Under the pieces are notes generated by a model that was not told where the DNA came from, made no database searches, and worked only from the letters and a program-made list of their open reading frames with translations. Below are positions 56,091 through 64,000 of a stretch of DNA of 64,000 bases, piece after piece; the first letter of the stretch is position 1, and every line of letters begins with the position of its first letter. Position numbers and translations under genes: made by a program. This DNA is from Dehalococcoides mccartyi 195 (GTDB lineage Bacteria > Chloroflexota > Dehalococcoidia > Dehalococcoidales > Dehalococcoidaceae), in the NCBI RefSeq assembly GCF_000011905.1, contig NC_002936.3, positions 496,001 through 560,000 of the forward strand, written 5' to 3'.

Positions 56091-57281
56091 CTAAACAGCT
56101 TTGGAGTAGCGTCTCTTGCCGGCTTTTATTATATCACCGCATTTCACAGTTGTACCGGGGTCGGATATTTTAGCGGAATTTATTTCCACTCCGCCCTGTT
56201 CCAGCAGGCGGCGGGCTTCGCTTTTGCTCTTAGCAAGGTCTGCCTTGATAATAAAATCTATCACGCAGATGCTCTCACCGTTTTCCAAACGGCATTCCGG
56301 CATATCCTCCGGTATTTCACCCCGCTGCACCACCCGGGTAAACTGGGCATCCGCCTCTTCGGCGGCAGCGGCGCTGTAAAGCTGGGTTATCAGCTCGCGG
56401 GCCAGGCGTTTTTTAAGTACCATGGGGTTTACCAGACCGTTTGCCATCTGGTTTTTAAAATCAGCTATTTCGGTTGCGGGTATATCAGTCACCAGTTCAA
56501 AATACTGGAGTATCAGCTCATCCGGGATAGACATGCACTTGCCGAATATTTCGGTGGGCTCTTCGGCTACGCCAATATAGTTGCCCAGGCTTTTGCTCAT
56601 TTTGTGGACGCCGTCAGTGCCTACCAGTATGGGTACCATTAGCACCTGCTGGGGTTTCTGCCCCAGCATTTCCTGCAGTTCACGCCCTACCAGCAAATTA
56701 AACTTCTGGTCTGTCCCCCCGAACTCCACGTCAGATTTCACCATGACAGAGTCATAGGCCTGAAGCATGGGGTAGAGCAGTTCGGTTACGCTGATGGGTT
56801 TGCCGGCGGCATATCTTTTGGCAAAATCGTCTCTGGCCAGCATCTGGGCTACGGTAAATTTGGATGAAAGGCGGACTACGTCTTCCAGTTTAAAGTTAGC
56901 ATACCATTCGCTTTGCCAGCGGACTTCGGTTTTGTCTTTATCTACAATCTTGAAAAACTGTTCCAGATAGGTTTTGGCATTTGCCTTTACCTGCTCGGCC
57001 GAAAGCATGGGGCGGGTGACAGAAGCGCCGGAAGGGTCACCAATCTGGGCGGTCCAGTCTCCCACTATCAAAACTACCTGATGCCCCAGGTCTTGAAGCT
57101 GGCGGAGTTTCCTAAGGGCTACCATGTGTCCCAGATGGATATCCGGCGAACTGGGGTCAAAGCCTTCTTTCAGGCGGAGTTTTTTGCCCGAAAGAAGCAG
57201 TTTTTTAAAGTCTTCTTCTACAATTACTTCGGCTACGCCCCGTTTCAAAATCTGGTCTATCCGGTTTTCCGCTTGGTTCAT
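56091..57281 (-). CDS. tyrS: Tyrosyl-tRNA synthetase
   Basis: This 396-residue class I synthetase has LKEGFDPSSPDIHLGHMVALRKL with an HxGH motif and KMSKSLGNY as the KMSKS loop, and an S4-like RNA-binding C terminus (SKSEARRLLEQGGVEINSAKISD). The HLGH form and length mark it as the TyrRS-Z type rather than the Bacillus type. ribF precedes it on the same strand with a six-base gap. Confidence 0.96.
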   Translation of the reverse strand: MNQAENRIDQILKRGVAEVIVEEDFKKLLLSGKKLRLKEGFDPSSPDIHLGHMVALRKLRQLQDLGHQVVLIVGDWTAQIGDPSGASVTRPMLSAEQVKANAKTYLEQFFKIVDKDKTEVRWQSEWYANFKLEDVVRLSSKFTVAQMLARDDFAKRYAAGKPISVTELLYPMLQAYDSVMVKSDVEFGGTDQKFNLLVGRELQEMLGQKPQQVLMVPILVGTDGVHKMSKSLGNYIGVAEEPTEIFGKCMSIPDELILQYFELVTDIPATEIADFKNQMANGLVNPMVLKKRLARELITQLYSAAAAEEADAQFTRVVQRGEIPEDMPECRLENGESICVIDFIIKADLAKSKSEARRLLEQGGVEINSAKISDPGTTVKCGDIIKAGKRRYSKAV

Positions 57282-57287
57282 CTGGTA

Positions 57288-58205
57288 TTACCTCAGTATA
57301 TCTCTGGCTTTTGATATATCAGCTGAAATCTGGGTTTTCAGGGCTTCGGCATCTGCGAAGCAGATTTCAGGCCGTAAAAATTCTACAAATTCCACCTTAA
57401 GCACTTGCCCTCTTATATCACCTGCAAAATCCAGCAGGTGGACTTCAAGGCGGTGTTCCTCCTGCCCGAAGGTGGGGCATGAGCCTATATTTGCTACCGC
57501 GTTATACTCTTTTTCGCCTAAAAATGCTTTGGCGGCATAAACACCGTCTGCCGGCAAGGCCAGATAACCGGGCAGGGTAAGGTTGGCGGTGGGGAAGCCC
57601 AGCTTCGTACCCCGGTTTGCCCCGTTTTGAACAGTCCCGCGGATGTGATAGTTTCTTCCCAGCATCAGGCGGGCTTTGCTGACATTGCCGGAAAGCAGTG
57701 CCCGGCGGATAGCGGTAGAGCTGACTATCTGGTTTTCTATAACTACCGGCGATACTACCGAAACGCTGAAGTCCATAATATGGCTAAGCCGCCTAAGGGC
57801 GGTGGCATCTCCGGCCCGGTTTCTGCCCAAAGCAAAATCCGAACCCACCACAATGCCTTTCATGTGCAGGTGGTCCAGCAGATAGCCTACAAAGTCGGTG
57901 GCGGAGACAGTGGAGATTTCAGGGGTGAAAGAGAGCATTATTATCTGGTCAAGCCCCATTTGCGAAAGCGCCAGATTGCGTTCTTCCAAACTTAGTATCA
58001 GTTTAATATCATCCTGCCCAAGCACTTTGCTGGGATGGTCTTTAAAGGTGATAAGGCAGCTTTGCAGGTTACGTTCTTTGGCCTGTTTTTTAAGCTCGTT
58101 TATAAGGTGCTGATGCCCCAGATGAACACCGTCAAAAACTCCTATGGTAATCAGGGTATTTTGGTCTGAGGAATGGCGGATAATTTCTTCTTCAAGGAGT
58201 GTCAT
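57288..58205 (-). CDS. ribF: Bifunctional riboflavin kinase/FAD synthetase
   Basis: This protein of about 305 residues makes FMN then FAD from riboflavin. It has the N-terminal nucleotidyltransferase motif (TIGVFDGVHLGHQHLI), the SSTAIRRALLSGNVSKA segment, and the C-terminal kinase domain (GTKLGFPTANLTLPGYLALPADGVYA). ATG 58205 is better than an in-frame ATG at 58295, which would lie inside a predicted leader hairpin. AGAGG lies upstream. Cotranscribed with tyrS. Confidence 0.94.
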   Translation of the reverse strand: MTLLEEEIIRHSSDQNTLITIGVFDGVHLGHQHLINELKKQAKERNLQSCLITFKDHPSKVLGQDDIKLILSLEERNLALSQMGLDQIIMLSFTPEISTVSATDFVGYLLDHLHMKGIVVGSDFALGRNRAGDATALRRLSHIMDFSVSVVSPVVIENQIVSSTAIRRALLSGNVSKARLMLGRNYHIRGTVQNGANRGTKLGFPTANLTLPGYLALPADGVYAAKAFLGEKEYNAVANIGSCPTFGQEEHRLEVHLLDFAGDIRGQVLKVEFVEFLRPEICFADAEALKTQISADISKARDILR

Positions 58206-58250
58206 AAAAGTTGCCAACCTCTTGCTAAATATTTCGTTTAAATATCTGAC

Positions 58251-58285
58251 AAAGAAAAAGGGGCTTTCTGAAATATAAAACCCCT
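58251..58285 (-). terminator. Terminator-like hairpin in the ribF leader
   Basis: Minus strand AGGGGTTTT (58277-58285) pairs with AAAGCCCCT (58259-58267) over 9 bp including one G-U, followed by TTTTTCTTT. It stands between the ribF promoter and the start codon, so it could attenuate ribF. There is too little sequence before it for an FMN aptamer. Confidence 0.55.
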
Positions 58286-58313
58286 GCCGGAACATTACTT
58301 TTAAATCTGTTTT

Positions 58314-58342
58314 ATACTAACACAAGGCTATAGGTACGTCAA
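58314..58342 (-). promoter_or_regulatory. ribF-tyrS promoter
   Basis: Minus strand TTGACG (58337-58342), 17-base spacer, TAGTAT (58314-58319), giving a leader of about 100 bases that holds the hairpin. Confidence 0.6.
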
Positions 58343-58436
58343 TTTCATTATATATAAGGAAAAGGGGGGCAGATAAAATATTTTCGGGAAAGAGTACTTT
58401 TTCCTTTAAAACAGGCTATTTATATTACATAAAACC

Positions 58437-58445
58437 TGCTATAAT
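58437..58445 (+). promoter_or_regulatory. rpoB promoter P1 (extended -10)
   Basis: TGCTATAAT is a TGn-extended consensus -10. The region 58206-58607 (402 bases) between ribF and rpoB holds this, a second promoter, the ribF promoter and leader, and a small hairpin; an imperfect palindrome GGAAAGAGTACTTTTTCC at 58388-58405 is the only other structure seen. Confidence 0.55.
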
Positions 58446-58447
58446 AC

Positions 58448-58476
58448 TTGACAAACTGTGTTTACAGGAGTACCAT
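58448..58476 (+). promoter_or_regulatory. rpoB promoter P2
   Basis: A perfect TTGACA (58448-58453), 17-base spacer, and TACCAT (58471-58476), three bases downstream of P1. The leader would be about 125 bases. Confidence 0.5.
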
Positions 58477-58551
58477 TATTATTTGCAAATTATGCCTCCA
58501 GAAAAAATGTCAAACCAAAAACAGCAACTTTTTCTTCTAGCCGCATTATTG

Positions 58552-58573
58552 TGCGCTTTTGTTTTTTAGCGCA
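58552..58573 (+). other. Small hairpin in the rpoB leader
   Basis: TGCGCT and AGCGCA flank a 10-base T-rich loop, 34 bases before the rpoB ATG. No T run follows, so it is not a terminator; it could be a translation control element. Confidence 0.35.
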
Positions 58574-58607
58574 ACGACGTCCCTTGAGATTATAATAAGG
58601 AGCAGAC

Positions 58608-64000
<5,393 letters not shown>

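Noticed and set aside
58206-58295. Longer start for ribF at 58295
   Set aside because: The extra residues would be encoded within the leader hairpin and have no family match.

Overview
The window is a chromosomal stretch of housekeeping genes with no sign of mobile DNA. I see no insertion sequence, prophage, CRISPR array, integrase or rRNA operon. Genes are closely packed on both strands with uniform base and codon use. Gene content and order (trxB-plsX next to a BadF/HgdC-type ATPase, dgt-dnaG-rpoD, atpZ-B-E-F-H-A-G-D-C, rpsP-khpA-rimM, a tubulin/FtsZ-like GTPase beside gap, serA with a class V aminotransferase, then tyrS-ribF and rpoB-rpoC) fit an anaerobic member of the Chloroflexota, most likely Dehalococcoides. 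The organism call is recognition from gene order and protein sequence, not a database result.

Layout. 1-3.4 kb (minus): start of trxB, plsX, an acyl-CoA dehydratase activase-like ATPase and an M20 amidohydrolase. 3.5-7.4 kb (plus): uvrA with a LexA-like box in its promoter, an HD-domain protein and a very small XRE regulator. 7.4-16.8 kb (minus): sbcC, then ppsA-dgt-dnaG-rpoD in transcription order. 17-24.5 kb (plus): a DUF151 nuclease-family gene, a 46-codon ORF outside the ORF-length cutoff, and a complete nine-gene F-type ATP synthase operon ending in a strong terminator. 24.6-25.7 kb (minus): rpsP-khpA-rimM. 25.8-31.2 kb (plus): endonuclease V, prfB with its programmed frameshift, a secreted gluzincin-like peptidase, radC and an orphan peptide-binding lipoprotein. 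31.3-49 kb and on to 51.2 kb (minus): tRNA-Ser(UGA), a small membrane protein, aminotransferase/serS/lysS, recO, alkD-like/corA/recR/ebfC/dnaX, a DUF2089-membrane-SHOCT module, the FtsZ-like gene, gap, an HgdB-like protein, eno, a LOG-like protein, pth and ligA. 51.3-52.6 kb (plus): DUF1015. 52.7-58.3 kb (minus): pdxT, serA, class V aminotransferase, tyrS, ribF. 58.6-64 kb (plus): rpoB and the first part of rpoC.

How the parts fit. Much of the window is information processing: replication (dnaG, dnaX, ligA), recombination and repair (uvrA, sbcC, recO, recR, radC, nfi, AlkD-like), transcription (rpoD, rpoB, rpoC) and translation (prfB, serS, lysS, tyrS, rpsP, rimM, pth, tRNA-Ser). Central metabolism is represented by ppsA, gap and eno, and by serine and PLP synthesis. 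Promoters are often close to the sigma-70 consensus (TTGACA, 17 bp, TATAAT), and intrinsic terminators are clear. Several transcripts look leaderless or nearly so.

Points worth a second look: a divergent FtsZ/tubulin-family GTPase in its own transcription unit; an unlinked pair of HgdC-like and HgdB-like proteins that could form an ATP-driven low-potential reductase; a DUF2089/membrane/SHOCT operon that looks like an envelope-stress module; a DUF1015 protein with a ParB/serine-kinase-like DGHHR motif beside the serine genes; a prfB frameshift site with a weak internal Shine-Dalgarno; three unlisted small ORFs; and several RNA hairpins between genes. None of these is proven here to be a new system.
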